A DNA stretch of 64,000 nt from Buchnera aphidicola (Diuraphis noxia) (GCF_001700895.1 NZ_CP013259.1:372001-436000); one strand, 5' to 3'; positions 10,718 through 20,477 are shown, counted from the first letter of the stretch. The notes: generated by a model from the sequence alone, not told the origin. Program-made: numbers and translations.

Positions 10718-11662
10718 ATGAATTCCTTCGCTATGTTGTTTCCAGGTCAAAATTCACAATATGTAGGTATGTTGTCTTCATTTCTTCATAAAAAAAACAT
10801 TATTATAGAAACTTTTAATGAAGCATCAGATTATATTAATTACAATTTATTAAAACTTATAAAAAAAGGACCAGATTTAAAAATAAATCAAAACAAATAT
10901 ACACAAGTAGTAATACTAACTGCATCAGTTGCAATTTATCGACTTTGGAAAACTCAAAATGGAAGACTTCCATCATTAATGTCAGGACATAGTCTAGGTG
11001 AATACTCTGCTTTAGTATGTGCGAGCTCAATAAAATTTTCTGATGCTTTAAAAATTGTTTTTTTACGTGGTAAATTAATGGAGAAGATCAGTATTATTCG
11101 ACCTACTTTAATGAATGTAATTGTTGGATTAGACAAAAAAATAGTAAAAATGGCATGTTCAATATCTTCAAAAAATTCAATTGTAAATTTAGCAAGTATA
11201 AATTCTCATAATCAAATTGTAATATCGGGAGATAAGAAGGCTGTATATAAAGCTAGTTTAAAATGCAAAAAATTTGGTGCTAAAAATATATTTAAATTAA
11301 ACATTAATATAGCTGCGCATTGTGATTTAATGAAACCAATATCGGAAAAATTAAAAGAAATATTAAATATGATTGTCATTCGATCGCCAAAAATACCAGT
11401 TATAAACAATGTTGATGTGAAATGTGAAACAAACAATAAAAAAATTAAAAATGCGTTAATTAGACAAATTTATAGTACTGTAAGATGGAATGAAATTATT
11501 AATCTAATTATATTTAAGAAAATTTTTATCATGTTAGAAATAGGACCAAAAAAAATTTTAACTAATTTAATTAAAAAAAATAAAGATGTTACTTCATTTA
11601 ATACACATAATTTAAAAAATTTTCTAATTGCATTTAATGAAATCAATAAAGAAAAATTATGA
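10718..11662 (+). CDS. fabD: Malonyl-CoA:ACP transacylase FabD
   Basis: FabD loads malonyl groups from CoA onto acyl carrier protein for fatty-acid synthesis in the cytosol. The 314 residues (E. coli 309) begin with MLFPGQNSQYVGM. The nucleophile elbow is GHSLGEYSA, with Ser at residue 92 as in E. coli, and the catalytic His lies in AAHCDLM. The stop overlaps the fabG ATG by 4 nt (ATGA, 11659-11662). Adjacent acpP supplies the substrate carrier. plsX and fabH, which precede fabD in E. coli, are missing from the 263-nt gap after rpmF, so initiation of synthesis must depend on another condensing enzyme or on host-derived precursors. Confidence 0.97.
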   Translation: MNSFAMLFPGQNSQYVGMLSSFLHKKNIIIETFNEASDYINYNLLKLIKKGPDLKINQNKYTQVVILTASVAIYRLWKTQNGRLPSLMSGHSLGEYSALVCASSIKFSDALKIVFLRGKLMEKISIIRPTLMNVIVGLDKKIVKMACSISSKNSIVNLASINSHNQIVISGDKKAVYKASLKCKKFGAKNIFKLNINIAAHCDLMKPISEKLKEILNMIVIRSPKIPVINNVDVKCETNNKKIKNALIRQIYSTVRWNEIINLIIFKKIFIMLEIGPKKILTNLIKKNKDVTSFNTHNLKNFLIAFNEINKEKL

Positions 11663-12390
11663 ATAGTCAAAAAAAAACAGCATTAGTTACAGGAGCTAAT
11701 CAAGGAATAGGAAAAGCTATTGCCAAAAAACTAGCAGAAAACGGAATTCAAATAATTGGAACATCAACCAGTCAAAAGGGAGTTGAAAAAATCAATCAAT
11801 ATTTAAAAAATGACGGATATGGATTGATTTTGAATTTAAAAAATTCTAAATCTATTATACAAGGTATAAGAAAAATTTCTCAAAATAAATCTATTGATAT
11901 ATTAATTAATAACGCTGGTATTAAAGAAGATAATTTATTAATTAAAATGACTGAAAGGGAATGGAATAATGTGATTAAAATTAATTTAACATCAATATTT
12001 TATCTTGTAAAACAAGTTCTTCAATCTATGATAAAAAAAAGATATGGTCGTATTATTACTATTGGTTCTGTAATTGGTCAAATAGGAAATAAAGGACAAG
12101 TAAATTACAGTTCTTCAAAGTCAGGACTCATAGGTTTTCATAAATCATTGGCATTAGAAGTTGCATCTAAAGGTATTACTGTAAATATTGTTTCGCCTGG
12201 CTTAATAAAAACAGATTTTATAAAAAATTTAAATGTCATTCAAAAAAAAAAATATTTATCTCAAATACCTATGAAAAGATTAGGAAATCCTATAGAAATA
12301 GCTGAATCTGTCATGTTTTTAGTCTCTGAAAAATCATCATATATAACAGGTCATACATTACATGTAAACGGGGGTATGTTTATGGTATAA
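11659..12390 (+). CDS. fabG: 3-oxoacyl-ACP reductase FabG
   Basis: FabG performs the NADPH-dependent first reduction of the fatty-acid elongation cycle. It is a 243-residue short-chain dehydrogenase (E. coli 244). It has the Rossmann motif TGANQGIG (residues 11-18), NNAG (84-87), catalytic Ser137, and the Tyr150-x3-Lys154 pair in NYSSSKSG. It is translationally coupled to fabD by a 4-nt overlap and followed by acpP after 54 nt. An in-frame run of eleven A residues at 12242-12252 (CAA AAA AAA AAA) is a slippage-prone site in a gene expected to be essential. Confidence 0.97.
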   Translation: MNSQKKTALVTGANQGIGKAIAKKLAENGIQIIGTSTSQKGVEKINQYLKNDGYGLILNLKNSKSIIQGIRKISQNKSIDILINNAGIKEDNLLIKMTEREWNNVIKINLTSIFYLVKQVLQSMIKKRYGRIITIGSVIGQIGNKGQVNYSSSKSGLIGFHKSLALEVASKGITVNIVSPGLIKTDFIKNLNVIQKKKYLSQIPMKRLGNPIEIAESVMFLVSEKSSYITGHTLHVNGGMFMV

Positions 12391-12444
12391 TAAATAAAAA
12401 TTTATGACAATTATATAAAAAATATACAATAAGAGACCGTATAA

Positions 12445-12684
12445 ATGAAAAATATTGAACAACGCATAAAAAAAATAATAACTGATAAATTAGATATAAA
12501 AGAAAAAAACCTGATTAATAATTTTTCTTTTACGAAAGATCTTGGTGCTGATTCACTTGACATAGTAGAATTAATAATGGCTTTGGAAGAAGAATTTAAT
12601 ATTGAAATTTCAGATGAAGAAGCTGAAAAAATTAATACAATACAAGAATCTATTGATTATATTCAATCTCGTTTCGAAAAATAA
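12445..12684 (+). CDS. acpP: Acyl carrier protein
   Basis: AcpP carries growing acyl chains on a phosphopantetheine arm. The 79-residue protein has the attachment motif [18 protein letters not shown]; the modified Ser is residue 37 counting Met. The acidic helix II and III typical of ACP are intact. AGAG upstream of ATG 12445 is a reasonable ribosome binding site. In E. coli fabF, pabC and mltG follow; here the tmk start codon comes 3 nt after the acpP stop, so a deletion has fused the fab and tmk blocks. Confidence 0.97.
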   Translation: MKNIEQRIKKIITDKLDIKEKNLINNFSFTKDLGADSLDIVELIMALEEEFNIEISDEEAEKINTIQESIDYIQSRFEK

Positions 12685-12687
12685 ATC

Positions 12688-13326
12688 ATGCGAAAAAATA
12701 AATTCATTATTATTGAAGGATTAGAAGGTGCAGGTAAAACAAATGCATCTATATGTATAAAAAAAATATTAAACAAACATCACATTGTAAATGTAGTATT
12801 AGTGCGACAACCAGGTAGTACACCAATCGCAGAAGAAATTAGAAAATTAATAAAAAAAAAATTTGATAAGGATGACCTTACTAAAGAAGCTGAATTACTA
12901 TTAATGTATGCAGCAAGAGTACAATTAGTTGAAAAGAAAATTAAACCTGCATTAAAAACTGGAAAATGGGTAATTTCTGATCGTCATGATTTATCCTCTT
13001 TAGCTTATCAAGGTGGAGGGTTAGGGATTAACACAATAATAATAAATAAATTAAAAAGTTTGTTTTTAAAAAAATGTATTCCTGATTTAACTATTTATTT
13101 AGATGTGTCTCCTAAAATAGGACTAGAAAGAGTATTTAAAAGAAGTCCTTTAGATCGAATCGAAAGTAGATCTTTAAAATTTTTTGAAAACGTTAGAAAA
13201 ATTTATTTAAAAAATATAAAAAACAATCAAAAATTTATAAAAATCAATGCTAATTCAGATATAAAAAGCGTTACTAAAAATATTACAAAAAAAATATCAA
13301 ACTGGCTTAATACACAAGTTATATGA
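12688..13326 (+). CDS. tmk: Thymidylate kinase
   Basis: Tmk phosphorylates dTMP to dTDP for DNA synthesis. The 212 residues (E. coli 213) have the P-loop GLEGAGKT (residues 11-18), the substrate motif RQPGSTPIAEEIR, and SDRHDLSSLAYQGGG containing the DR(Y/H) element. In E. coli the P-loop is GLEGAGKT too. Its stop codon overlaps the holB start by 4 nt (13323-13326). An in-frame A10 tract is present at 12852-12861. It probably shares a transcript with acpP upstream and with holB and tatD downstream. Confidence 0.97.
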   Translation: MRKNKFIIIEGLEGAGKTNASICIKKILNKHHIVNVVLVRQPGSTPIAEEIRKLIKKKFDKDDLTKEAELLLMYAARVQLVEKKIKPALKTGKWVISDRHDLSSLAYQGGGLGINTIIINKLKSLFLKKCIPDLTIYLDVSPKIGLERVFKRSPLDRIESRSLKFFENVRKIYLKNIKNNQKFIKINANSDIKSVTKNITKKISNWLNTQVI

Positions 13327-14297
13327 AATTATATCCTTGGTTAATACAACCATATAAAAATATTATTTATCAATATCAAGCAAACAAAGCTCATCATGCT
13401 ATTCTTATAAAATCCCAAAAAGGGATAGGAGTCTCTCGTTTAATTTGGTTTATTAGCAGATGGTTATTATGTCTTGAACCTATAGGAATATATTTTTGTA
13501 ATAAATGTCATGGATGCACACTCATGAAAACTCAAAACCATCCAGACTGGCATACCTTAAAAGGTAATATATTTCATGTATATGATATAAGAATACTGAA
13601 TGAAAAAATATTTAAACGTTCACAACAAGACGGAAACAAAATCATTTATTTATCAAATATTCAAAAATTGACACAATCTGCAGTAAATGCATTTTTAAAA
13701 ACATTAGAAGAACCACCAAAAAAAACTTGGTTTTTCTTTGTAAATTATGATTCTTTAAATTTATATGTAACATTACATAGTCGTTGTCTTTTGTATAAAC
13801 TATTTTCTCCAAACGAACAAGATAGTTTAAGATGGCTAAAAGAAAAAAAATCTAAAAAAAATATATCATATTTAACTGCTTTAAGAATCAGTCAAGGTTC
13901 ACCTATATTGGCAAAAAATTTGATTGATGGAAATATATGGATAGAAAGAGAGAATCTTTATAAACACTTATTTGATGGTTTTAAAAATAAAAATTTTTTA
14001 AAAATATTAAATATACTCAATACCAGAGATCGATTAATTAAAATAGACTGGATATGTATTTTATTATTTGATTCCATTAAACTTAATTTTAGTAAACAAA
14101 AAGAATTAACTAACTTAGATCAAATAGACTTAATTAAATTTATCTCTTACAACTATAAAAACTCTATTTTAGATATTAGTATTCGCACTTGGATGCGATG
14201 TAAACATAGATTGTTGAATATACCAGGAGTTAATTGTGAGTTATTATTAATAGAACAATTACTTAGATGGGAAAAAATCTTACATTTTATATTTTAA
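13323..14297 (+). CDS. holB: DNA polymerase III delta-prime subunit
   Basis: HolB is the delta-prime subunit of the clamp loader that places the sliding clamp on DNA. The 324 residues (E. coli 334) keep the four zinc-binding Cys at residues 50, 59, 62 and 65 (CNKCHGCTLMKT), the same numbering as I recall for E. coli, and the AAA+ sensor region TQSAVNAFLKTLEEPP. As in other delta-prime proteins the P-loop is degenerate (SQKGIGVSRL), so it does not hydrolyse ATP. It overlaps tmk by 4 nt and is followed by tatD, the E. coli order. Confidence 0.95.
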   Translation: MKLYPWLIQPYKNIIYQYQANKAHHAILIKSQKGIGVSRLIWFISRWLLCLEPIGIYFCNKCHGCTLMKTQNHPDWHTLKGNIFHVYDIRILNEKIFKRSQQDGNKIIYLSNIQKLTQSAVNAFLKTLEEPPKKTWFFFVNYDSLNLYVTLHSRCLLYKLFSPNEQDSLRWLKEKKSKKNISYLTALRISQGSPILAKNLIDGNIWIERENLYKHLFDGFKNKNFLKILNILNTRDRLIKIDWICILLFDSIKLNFSKQKELTNLDQIDLIKFISYNYKNSILDISIRTWMRCKHRLLNIPGVNCELLLIEQLLRWEKILHFIF

Positions 14298-14335
14298 CTT
14301 AATTGAAAAATTACTTTGATAACAGAGATAGAAAA

Positions 14336-15145
14336 ATGTTCTTAATTGATTCACATTGTCATATTGATAGATTAAATTATGATATTTCACATAAAAATAT
14401 ACAAGATGTATTAAGAAAAGCTTATAAAAATCATGTCAAAAATTTTTTAGCAGTATCAACGTCTATAAATAATTTTGACAAAATCCAAAAATTATCAAAA
14501 GATAATACATCTATTTTTTATTCCTGTGGAATTCATCCATTAAATTGCAAACGCGAATTAAAAAATTTTTCTAACTTAGAAAATTTATCTAAAAAAATAG
14601 AAGAACAATCTTATGTAAAAAATGTTATTGCATTAGGTGAAACTGGTTTAGATTATTTCCATTCAACAGATACTAAAAATATTCAAAAAAAACTATTTCG
14701 CGAACATATTAGAATAGCAAAAAACGTCAAAAAACCAATTATCGTGCATTCTCGAAATGCTATTAATGATATTCTTAAAATATTAAGAGAAGAAAATGCA
14801 GAAAAATGTAAAGGAATATTACACTCTTTTACTGAAGACTATAATTCAGCATCTAAATTATTAGATATGGGTTTTTATATTTCTATCTCTGGAATTATTA
14901 CTTTTAAAAATTCTACACAGCTACAAAATACAATTACAAAAATACCATTAGAACGTTTATTGATAGAAACAGATTCACCATATTTATCACCAGAGCCATA
15001 TAGAGGATTGGAAAATCAGCCTGCATATTTATTTGATATAGCAAAATATATTTCTTTATTGCTTAAAATAGATATTAAAACACTTGCGAAAATTATAAAA
15101 AAAAATTTTTTTACGTTATTTAATATAAAGAACATAAATAATTAA
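14336..15145 (+). CDS. TatD-family metal-dependent hydrolase (YcfH)
   Basis: This is the YcfH member of the TatD family, metal-dependent hydrolases with reported DNase activity; the cellular role is not settled. Start ATG 14336 gives [13 protein letters not shown], matching E. coli YcfH, whereas an upstream in-frame TTG would add 11 unrelated residues. The 269 residues contain the metal ligands His7 and His9 (DSHCHI), Glu102 (ALGETGLDY), His138 (PIIVHSRN), His163 (ILHSFTED) and the Asp of IETDSPYL. It follows holB as in E. coli (ycfH). An A9 tract lies close to the 3' end. Confidence 0.93.
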   Translation: MFLIDSHCHIDRLNYDISHKNIQDVLRKAYKNHVKNFLAVSTSINNFDKIQKLSKDNTSIFYSCGIHPLNCKRELKNFSNLENLSKKIEEQSYVKNVIALGETGLDYFHSTDTKNIQKKLFREHIRIAKNVKKPIIVHSRNAINDILKILREENAEKCKGILHSFTEDYNSASKLLDMGFYISISGIITFKNSTQLQNTITKIPLERLLIETDSPYLSPEPYRGLENQPAYLFDIAKYISLLLKIDIKTLAKIIKKNFFTLFNIKNINN

Positions 15146-15208
15146 TATATTTTTTCATAAATAAAATGTACATTTATATTTTTTATATTTTTTTAGGAGT
15201 CGTTTAAC

Positions 15209-16642
15209 GTGTTTAAAAACTTATTTTCAAACCTTCAAAAAGTTGGTAAGTCGCTTATGTTGCCTGTGTCAGTATTGCCTATCGCAGGAATACTATTAGG
15301 GATAGGATCTGCACATTTCAGTTTTTTACCCAATGTTGTTTCTCAGGTTATGGCTCAAACAGGAGGATCTGTTTTTAGTAATATGCCTTTAATTTTTGCA
15401 ATTGGAGTGGCACTTGGTTTTACTAAAAATGATGGTGTTGCTGCATTAGCAGCTGTTGTTTCTTATGGTATTTTAATTGAAACAATGTCAGTAGTGGAAC
15501 CTATTTTTTTACATACAACAATTAATATTGTAAAAGAAAAACACCTTTCTGACACTGGTATATTAGGAGGTATTATAGCGGGAGCCATTTCTTCATATAT
15601 GTTTAATAAATTCTATCGTATTCAATTACCTGAATACTTAGGTTTTTTTTCCGGAAAAAGGTTTATCCCTATCATATCTGGTTTATCTACAATTGTTATA
15701 GGTGTAACTTTATCTATCATTTGGCCTCCTATTGGACATTCAATTCAAATTTTTTCTCAGTGGGCTGCTTATCAAAACCCTATGCTTGCTTTTGCTCTTT
15801 ATGGGTTATTAGAAAGAGCCTTAGTACCATTTGGATTACATCATATATGGAATGTTCCTTTTCAAATGCAAATTGGAGAATATACTAATTCATTAGGACA
15901 AGTGTTTCATGGTGACATTGCTAGATATATGGCTGGGGATGCTACAGCAGGAAATTTATCAGGAGGATTTATTTTTAAAATGTATGGTCTTCCTGGAGCA
16001 GCTTTAGCTATTTGGCATTCAGCTAAAAAAGAAAACAAAACTAAAATAGGCAGCATCATGATTTCAGCCGCTTTAACATCGTTTTTGACAGGAATCACTG
16101 AACCGATTGAATTTTCATTTATTATTGTTGCACCTATTTTATATGTTGTACATGCTATTTTAGCAGGATTGTCTTTTCCTCTTTGTATTTTCTTGAAAAT
16201 GCGGGCGGGGACGAGTTTTTCACATGGTTTTATAGATTTTATAGTATTAAGTGGGAATAGCAATCATATACTCTTATTTCCTATAATTGGAATGCTTTAT
16301 GGATTTTTATACTATAGCATCTTCTATTTATTAATTACAAATTTGAAATTAAAAACTCCTGGAAGAGAAGAAAATCAAAATAATACATCGTTAAAAAATA
16401 ATATTGAAATTGCACCATATATCGTTGAAGCACTAGGTGGTAAAAACAACATCAAAAATTTAGATGCATGTATTACTAGACTAAGAATAACAGTTTTAGA
16501 AATATCTAAAGTTAATGACAAAAATTTAAAAAATCTTGGTGCAGCAGGAATTATTATTTCAGGATCAGGTGTACAAGCTGTGTTTGGTACAAGATCTGAA
16601 AATATTAAAACAGCTATAGATGAATATATAAAAAATATATAA
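15209..16642 (+). CDS. ptsG: Glucose-specific PTS permease EIICB-Glc
   Basis: PtsG imports glucose while phosphorylating it, using phosphate from enzyme IIA-Glc. The start is GTG 15209, with AGGAG at 15195-15199. The 477 residues equal the E. coli length. The IIC membrane domain covers about 1-380, with multiple hydrophobic spans and the conserved GITEPIEF and [11 protein letters not shown] motifs. A linker (about 381-400) leads to the IIB domain, where Cys421 in LDACITRLR is the phosphorylated residue, at the same number as in E. coli. The gene is markedly well conserved, consistent with dependence on host glucose. fhuE, next in E. coli, is missing. Confidence 0.98.
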   Translation: MFKNLFSNLQKVGKSLMLPVSVLPIAGILLGIGSAHFSFLPNVVSQVMAQTGGSVFSNMPLIFAIGVALGFTKNDGVAALAAVVSYGILIETMSVVEPIFLHTTINIVKEKHLSDTGILGGIIAGAISSYMFNKFYRIQLPEYLGFFSGKRFIPIISGLSTIVIGVTLSIIWPPIGHSIQIFSQWAAYQNPMLAFALYGLLERALVPFGLHHIWNVPFQMQIGEYTNSLGQVFHGDIARYMAGDATAGNLSGGFIFKMYGLPGAALAIWHSAKKENKTKIGSIMISAALTSFLTGITEPIEFSFIIVAPILYVVHAILAGLSFPLCIFLKMRAGTSFSHGFIDFIVLSGNSNHILLFPIIGMLYGFLYYSIFYLLITNLKLKTPGREENQNNTSLKNNIEIAPYIVEALGGKNNIKNLDACITRLRITVLEISKVNDKNLKNLGAAGIIISGSGVQAVFGTRSENIKTAIDEYIKNI

Positions 16643-16719
16643 AAAAAATTACATATCTATATAGCAAAAAAATATCACATTTAAAAAAAATAAATGTTAA
16701 GATTTAAAGGATTTATAAA

Positions 16720-17061
16720 ATGTTAAATAATTCAATCTTCAAAAAAATTATTGATAAAAAAACAAAAGCAAATATTATATATGAAGATAAATTAGTAACT
16801 GCATTTGAAGATATTAAACCTAAAGCTCCAGTACATATATTAATTATACCTAATACTTTTATTGCATCATTAAATGATATTAAAGAAAGCAATAAAGATA
16901 TTATTGCACATATGCTCTATGTTTCTGTCAATATTGCAAAACAACAAAAAATAAGTCAAGAAGGTTATAGAATTATTATAAATTGTAATAAAAATGCGGG
17001 ACAAGAAATAAATTATCTACATATACATCTATTAGGAGGTAAAAAATTAAATAAAATTTAA
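16720..17061 (+). CDS. hinT: HIT-family purine nucleoside phosphoramidase HinT
   Basis: HinT hydrolyses adenosine phosphoramidates and acyl-adenylates. The 113 residues (E. coli 119) show the HIT fold from [19 protein letters not shown] to the C-terminal active site. The usual motif His-x-His-x-His-x-x reads Tyr99-Leu-His101-Ile-His103-Leu-Leu: the central nucleophilic His and third His are present but the first is Tyr. AAAGGA before ATG 16720 is a good ribosome binding site. In E. coli ycfL and lpoB follow; here only an eroded remnant follows. Confidence 0.93.
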   Translation: MLNNSIFKKIIDKKTKANIIYEDKLVTAFEDIKPKAPVHILIIPNTFIASLNDIKESNKDIIAHMLYVSVNIAKQQKISQEGYRIIINCNKNAGQEINYLHIHLLGGKKLNKI

Positions 17062-17100
17062 TATCAATAATTATGTTTTTTAAAATATAAGGAAAAAATT

Positions 17101-17560
17101 TTGATTAAATATTTATTTTTTATATGTTTGCTCTCTTCCTTTTAGGTAGTTGCTCTACTTTCACAAAAACAGTTAATAAAACGAAATAATTCAAAATCTT
17201 TTTTTTAAGTTTTAATTTAGTAGTAAAAAATAATATTTTAGAAATATTAAATTCTACTAAAAATGTATTTATTAATAAAAAAACATGATTTTTTATGAAT
17301 TTATTAAAAAATTACACTAATATTTTATAAAAAAATAAAACATTAATAAAAATTTTAAAAAATAAAATTTCTTAAAAAAATAATTATGTTTATCATGTTA
17401 CATGTAAAAAAATTGATCAAAATATAAAAAAAAAATGTTATTGTCTTGAAATAATCATAAAACATATTATTTCAAAAGTAATATTTATAGTAAAAATAAA
17501 AATTTTTTTAACAATACAGTTAATATGAGTCAACACAGGAGAGATAATGTTTTTAAAAAC
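17101..17560 (+). pseudogene. lpoB: Eroded lipoprotein gene, probably lpoB (ycfM)
   Basis: Starting at TTG 17101 one frame reads a signal-peptide-like MIKYLFFICLLSSF and stops. A second frame continues with the lipobox LLGSC at 17139-17153 and stops at 17189. Together they look like one lipoprotein N-terminus broken by a frameshift. Further traces include NILEILNSTKNVFINKKT around 17232-17285 and KNNYVYHV around 17376-17399, which resemble parts of the C-terminal domain of LpoB, the activator of penicillin-binding protein 1B. Position after hinT agrees with E. coli hinT-ycfL-lpoB. Multiple stops show it is not functional. It could instead be a remnant of ycfL; the lpoB choice is moderate. Confidence 0.5.
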
Positions 17561-17629
17561 AGAACAATTGTATTTATAAAAAATATTTTATTTAAAAAAA
17601 TATCTATACTTTTAAAAACTCTATTTTAT

Positions 17630-17736
17630 AAGAGTAGCGCTTTCTACTGAAACTTATATTAAAAATTAGTATATATGATACTTATTTATAAAAACAGTTT
17701 TGTTATTATATAAGTCAGTAGAAAGTTCTAACTCTT
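17630..17736. repeat. Long imperfect inverted repeat between the lipoprotein remnant and ompF
   Basis: The arm 17630-17659 is nearly reverse-complementary to 17708-17736: matching blocks are AAGAG/CTCTT, CTTTCTACTGA/TCAGTAGAAAG and CTTATAT/ATATAAG, with small bulges, around a 48-nt loop. The region holds no gene. It lies 58 nt beyond the end of ompF, so it could be an ompF terminator or mRNA-stabilising structure, and it also faces the plus-strand transcript from hinT. The arms are more G+C-rich than their surroundings. Confidence 0.7.
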
Positions 17737-17793
17737 AATTATTTTTAATTCTGGTATCAAATAAATGATAAAAAATATATATTTTAAAAATAA

Positions 17794-18930
17794 CTAAAAT
17801 TGATAAACTAATCCAGCACCAATAACATTATCTGTAGGAATATTATTTTTTTCAATAAATTCATTAGTATTCTTCAATAAATTAATTTTGTAATTCATAT
17901 ATGTAGAAATATTTTTATTAAATTCATAACGAGTAGATATATTAATTTGTTTTGCTAATTCCCAAGTATTTTGATTAGAAGAATTTTTTGCATTAGAATT
18001 TTGTACCTTGGAATCTACATAACTTAAAGAAGGATAAAAACCAGAATGAAAATTATACTCTGCAATTGCTTCAATATTTTCTGTTTTATTCATATCTATA
18101 TTTGGTTCATGATTCGCATTAATATTAGATAATTTTAAATTACTTCCCGCACCATAAAACGCAGCAATATATACATCATTAGCATCATACTTAAATCCTA
18201 ATCCATAGGCATTTATTGGAGAGATTTTTTCAATCTTATGTTGTTCGTTGTACTTGTATCCTTCAGTAGAAAAACAAGAACCGATAGCAGTTAATCCTAC
18301 ATCAGTTTCATATTTTACAGATGCACCCCAACTAGAGTTATATTCTTGTTTAGATAATTGATTTTTAGCTTGATTTTGATATTGCAATGCAAAACTGATT
18401 CCATCAAATAAACCAAAAAAATTTTTATTTCTATAGGTAAGAAGACTATTGTTTCTACCTATCATATAAGAATCATTATTAGAAAAGATACTATTTTTAT
18501 TAAAAATATAAGGTATATGATTTGTTAAAGATTCTACATCATGAAAAACACCATAATTACGACCATAATCTATTGAACCTAAGTTTCCATACTTAAACCC
18601 AGCATAACCTAAACGCACAGTATTAGATTGTTTTTTATCGATTGTATCTTCTGGTGAGAAAAAATCAGTTCTATATTCGATAGTACCATAACTAATTAAT
18701 TCGTCTGTAATATTTATTTCTCCTGATAAACCTAAAATAGCATTCGTATTATCATTATGCGATTCAATTTGTTTTGATAAAAATTTATGAGAGAACTCAT
18801 GGTTCGGATTAATACTTCCATATATTTCTAATTTATTGCCATTTTTATTAAAAATATCTACAGCATGAACACTATGACTAGCAGATAATAACAATGGTAT
18901 TGCAATTACTAAGGATTTACGATTTATCAT
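17794..18930 (-). CDS. ompF: Outer-membrane general porin (OmpF type)
   Basis: This is a trimeric 16-strand beta-barrel porin for passive diffusion of small solutes. The 378 residues start with a signal peptide ending SVHA at residue 23, then VDIFNKNGNKLEIYG, matching the OmpF/OmpC mature start. The sequence ends in GAGLVYQF with the C-terminal Phe needed for outer-membrane insertion. LLTYRNKNFFGLFDGISFALQYQ and KYDANDVYIAAFYGAG are recognisable porin strands. Gene order ompF-asnS-pncB equals E. coli, which identifies it as the ompF orthologue rather than ompC. Loop 3 (about residues 128-160) lacks the usual PEFGGD constriction motif. Confidence 0.93.
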   Translation of the reverse strand: MINRKSLVIAIPLLLSASHSVHAVDIFNKNGNKLEIYGSINPNHEFSHKFLSKQIESHNDNTNAILGLSGEINITDELISYGTIEYRTDFFSPEDTIDKKQSNTVRLGYAGFKYGNLGSIDYGRNYGVFHDVESLTNHIPYIFNKNSIFSNNDSYMIGRNNSLLTYRNKNFFGLFDGISFALQYQNQAKNQLSKQEYNSSWGASVKYETDVGLTAIGSCFSTEGYKYNEQHKIEKISPINAYGLGFKYDANDVYIAAFYGAGSNLKLSNINANHEPNIDMNKTENIEAIAEYNFHSGFYPSLSYVDSKVQNSNAKNSSNQNTWELAKQINISTRYEFNKNISTYMNYKINLLKNTNEFIEKNNIPTDNVIGAGLVYQF

Positions 18931-18958
18931 AATTTTTTATATCACCTTTTTAATGAAT

Positions 18959-18983
18959 ATATACATTATATATTAATGTATAT
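18959..18983. promoter_or_regulatory. 10-bp palindrome upstream of ompF
   Basis: The arms 18959-18968 and 18974-18983 are perfect reverse complements with a 5-nt spacer. They lie 28-53 nt upstream of the ompF start codon, between asnS and ompF. It could be an operator, a 5' UTR stem, or the terminator of asnS (it has no clear U tract). In sequence this A+T-rich a 10-bp palindrome can arise by chance. Confidence 0.3.
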
Positions 18984-19076
18984 TGTAATAAAAAAATAAA
19001 AGTGTTTTTTGCTTTTTTATATCAAAATTAATATAATAAAATAGTTGATTGTTGATGCATACTTAAAACATTCTTA

Positions 19077-20477
19077 TCAAAAGTTAGAGTTTTTAACAGT
19101 ACGTGGAAATGGAATCACATCTCGTATATTTGATACACCTGTAATATAGGAAATTAATCTTTCAAAACCCATCCCAAATCCTGAATGCGGAACCGTTCCA
19201 TATTGACGAAGATCTCTATACCACCAATATTTTTCCTTGTTTAATCCCATTGCTAATAAACGTTCATCTAATATTTCAATACGTTCTTCACGTTGAGATC
19301 CTCCTATTAATTCTCCAATATTTGGGACTAATACATCCATTGCTGCCACAGTTTTCTTGTCATCATTTAGTCTCATATAAAATGCTTTTAACTCTTTAGG
19401 ATAGTTCTTTATGATTATAGGAGTTTTAAAGTGTTTCTCCACAAGAAAACGCTCATGTTCAGATGATAAATCAACACCAAAAAAAACACGTTTTTTAAAT
19501 TGCATTTTAGAATCAAGTAATATTTCTATAGCTTCTATATAATCTATTTGTATAAAATCTACTAATAAAAATTGGTTTAAACGATTGATTATATCAGTAT
19601 CAATATAATTCTTTAAAAAATTAATATCTTCAATACAATTTTCAACAACAGCGTTACAAATATATTTTAACATACGTTCAGAAAAATCTGATAGATCATT
19701 TAAATTTACAAAAGATGATTCTACTTCTAACATCCAAAATTCTGCTAAATGACGAGTAGTATTAGAATTTTCAGCACGAAATGTAGGACCAAATGTATAT
19801 ACTTTAGATAAAGAACAAGCATATGCTTCTAAATTTAGCTGTCCCGAAACAGTTAAAAAAGATTCTTTTCCAAAAAAATCTTTTTTAAAATCAACGGAAC
19901 CATCTTTTTTTTTAGGAATATTTTTCATATCTAAAGTTGAAATGCGAAACATTTCTCCAGCACCTTCAGCGTCTAATGAAGTAATAATAGGAGTAGGGAT
20001 CCAATAATAATTATTTTTATGTAAAAAATTATGCAGTGATTGTAATACTTGATTTCTTATGCGAACTATTACGCCTATGAAATTTGTTCTAGGTCTTAAA
20101 TGAGAAACCTCTCTTAAATATTCCATACTGTGTTTTTTAGCAGATATAGGATAAGTATTTGGATTTTTAATCCAACCTAAAACTTTAATTGTTTTTGCTT
20201 GAATTTCATATTTTTGTTTATTTCCGATAGATAATATTAATTTTCCGGTAAGAACTACAGAACATCCAATCGTTAAATGTGAAATTTCTTTATCATAATT
20301 AGATAACGTATTATTCGCAATAACTTGTATAGAGTAACCACATGAACCATCATAAAGCGTAATAAAAGAAAAGCCTGATTTTGAATCTCTGCGACTTTTA
20401 ACCCATCCAGATACAGTAATTAAACTATTAATTATAATATCATTTTTATATATATTTGATATTGATACTGTACTCAT
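19077..20477 (-). CDS. asnS: Asparaginyl-tRNA synthetase
   Basis: AsnS charges tRNA-Asn. At 466 residues it has the E. coli length. An N-terminal OB-fold anticodon-binding domain (about residues 1-110, with [19 protein letters not shown]) precedes the class II catalytic domain. Motif 2 is [19 protein letters not shown] and motif 3 is GFGMGFERL with its ATP-binding Arg. The sequence [13 protein letters not shown] region ([15 protein letters not shown]) is also typical of AsnRS. It lies between pncB and ompF, transcribed in the same direction, as in E. coli. Confidence 0.98.
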   Translation of the reverse strand: MSTVSISNIYKNDIIINSLITVSGWVKSRRDSKSGFSFITLYDGSCGYSIQVIANNTLSNYDKEISHLTIGCSVVLTGKLILSIGNKQKYEIQAKTIKVLGWIKNPNTYPISAKKHSMEYLREVSHLRPRTNFIGVIVRIRNQVLQSLHNFLHKNNYYWIPTPIITSLDAEGAGEMFRISTLDMKNIPKKKDGSVDFKKDFFGKESFLTVSGQLNLEAYACSLSKVYTFGPTFRAENSNTTRHLAEFWMLEVESSFVNLNDLSDFSERMLKYICNAVVENCIEDINFLKNYIDTDIINRLNQFLLVDFIQIDYIEAIEILLDSKMQFKKRVFFGVDLSSEHERFLVEKHFKTPIIIKNYPKELKAFYMRLNDDKKTVAAMDVLVPNIGELIGGSQREERIEILDERLLAMGLNKEKYWWYRDLRQYGTVPHSGFGMGFERLISYITGVSNIRDVIPFPRTVKNSNF

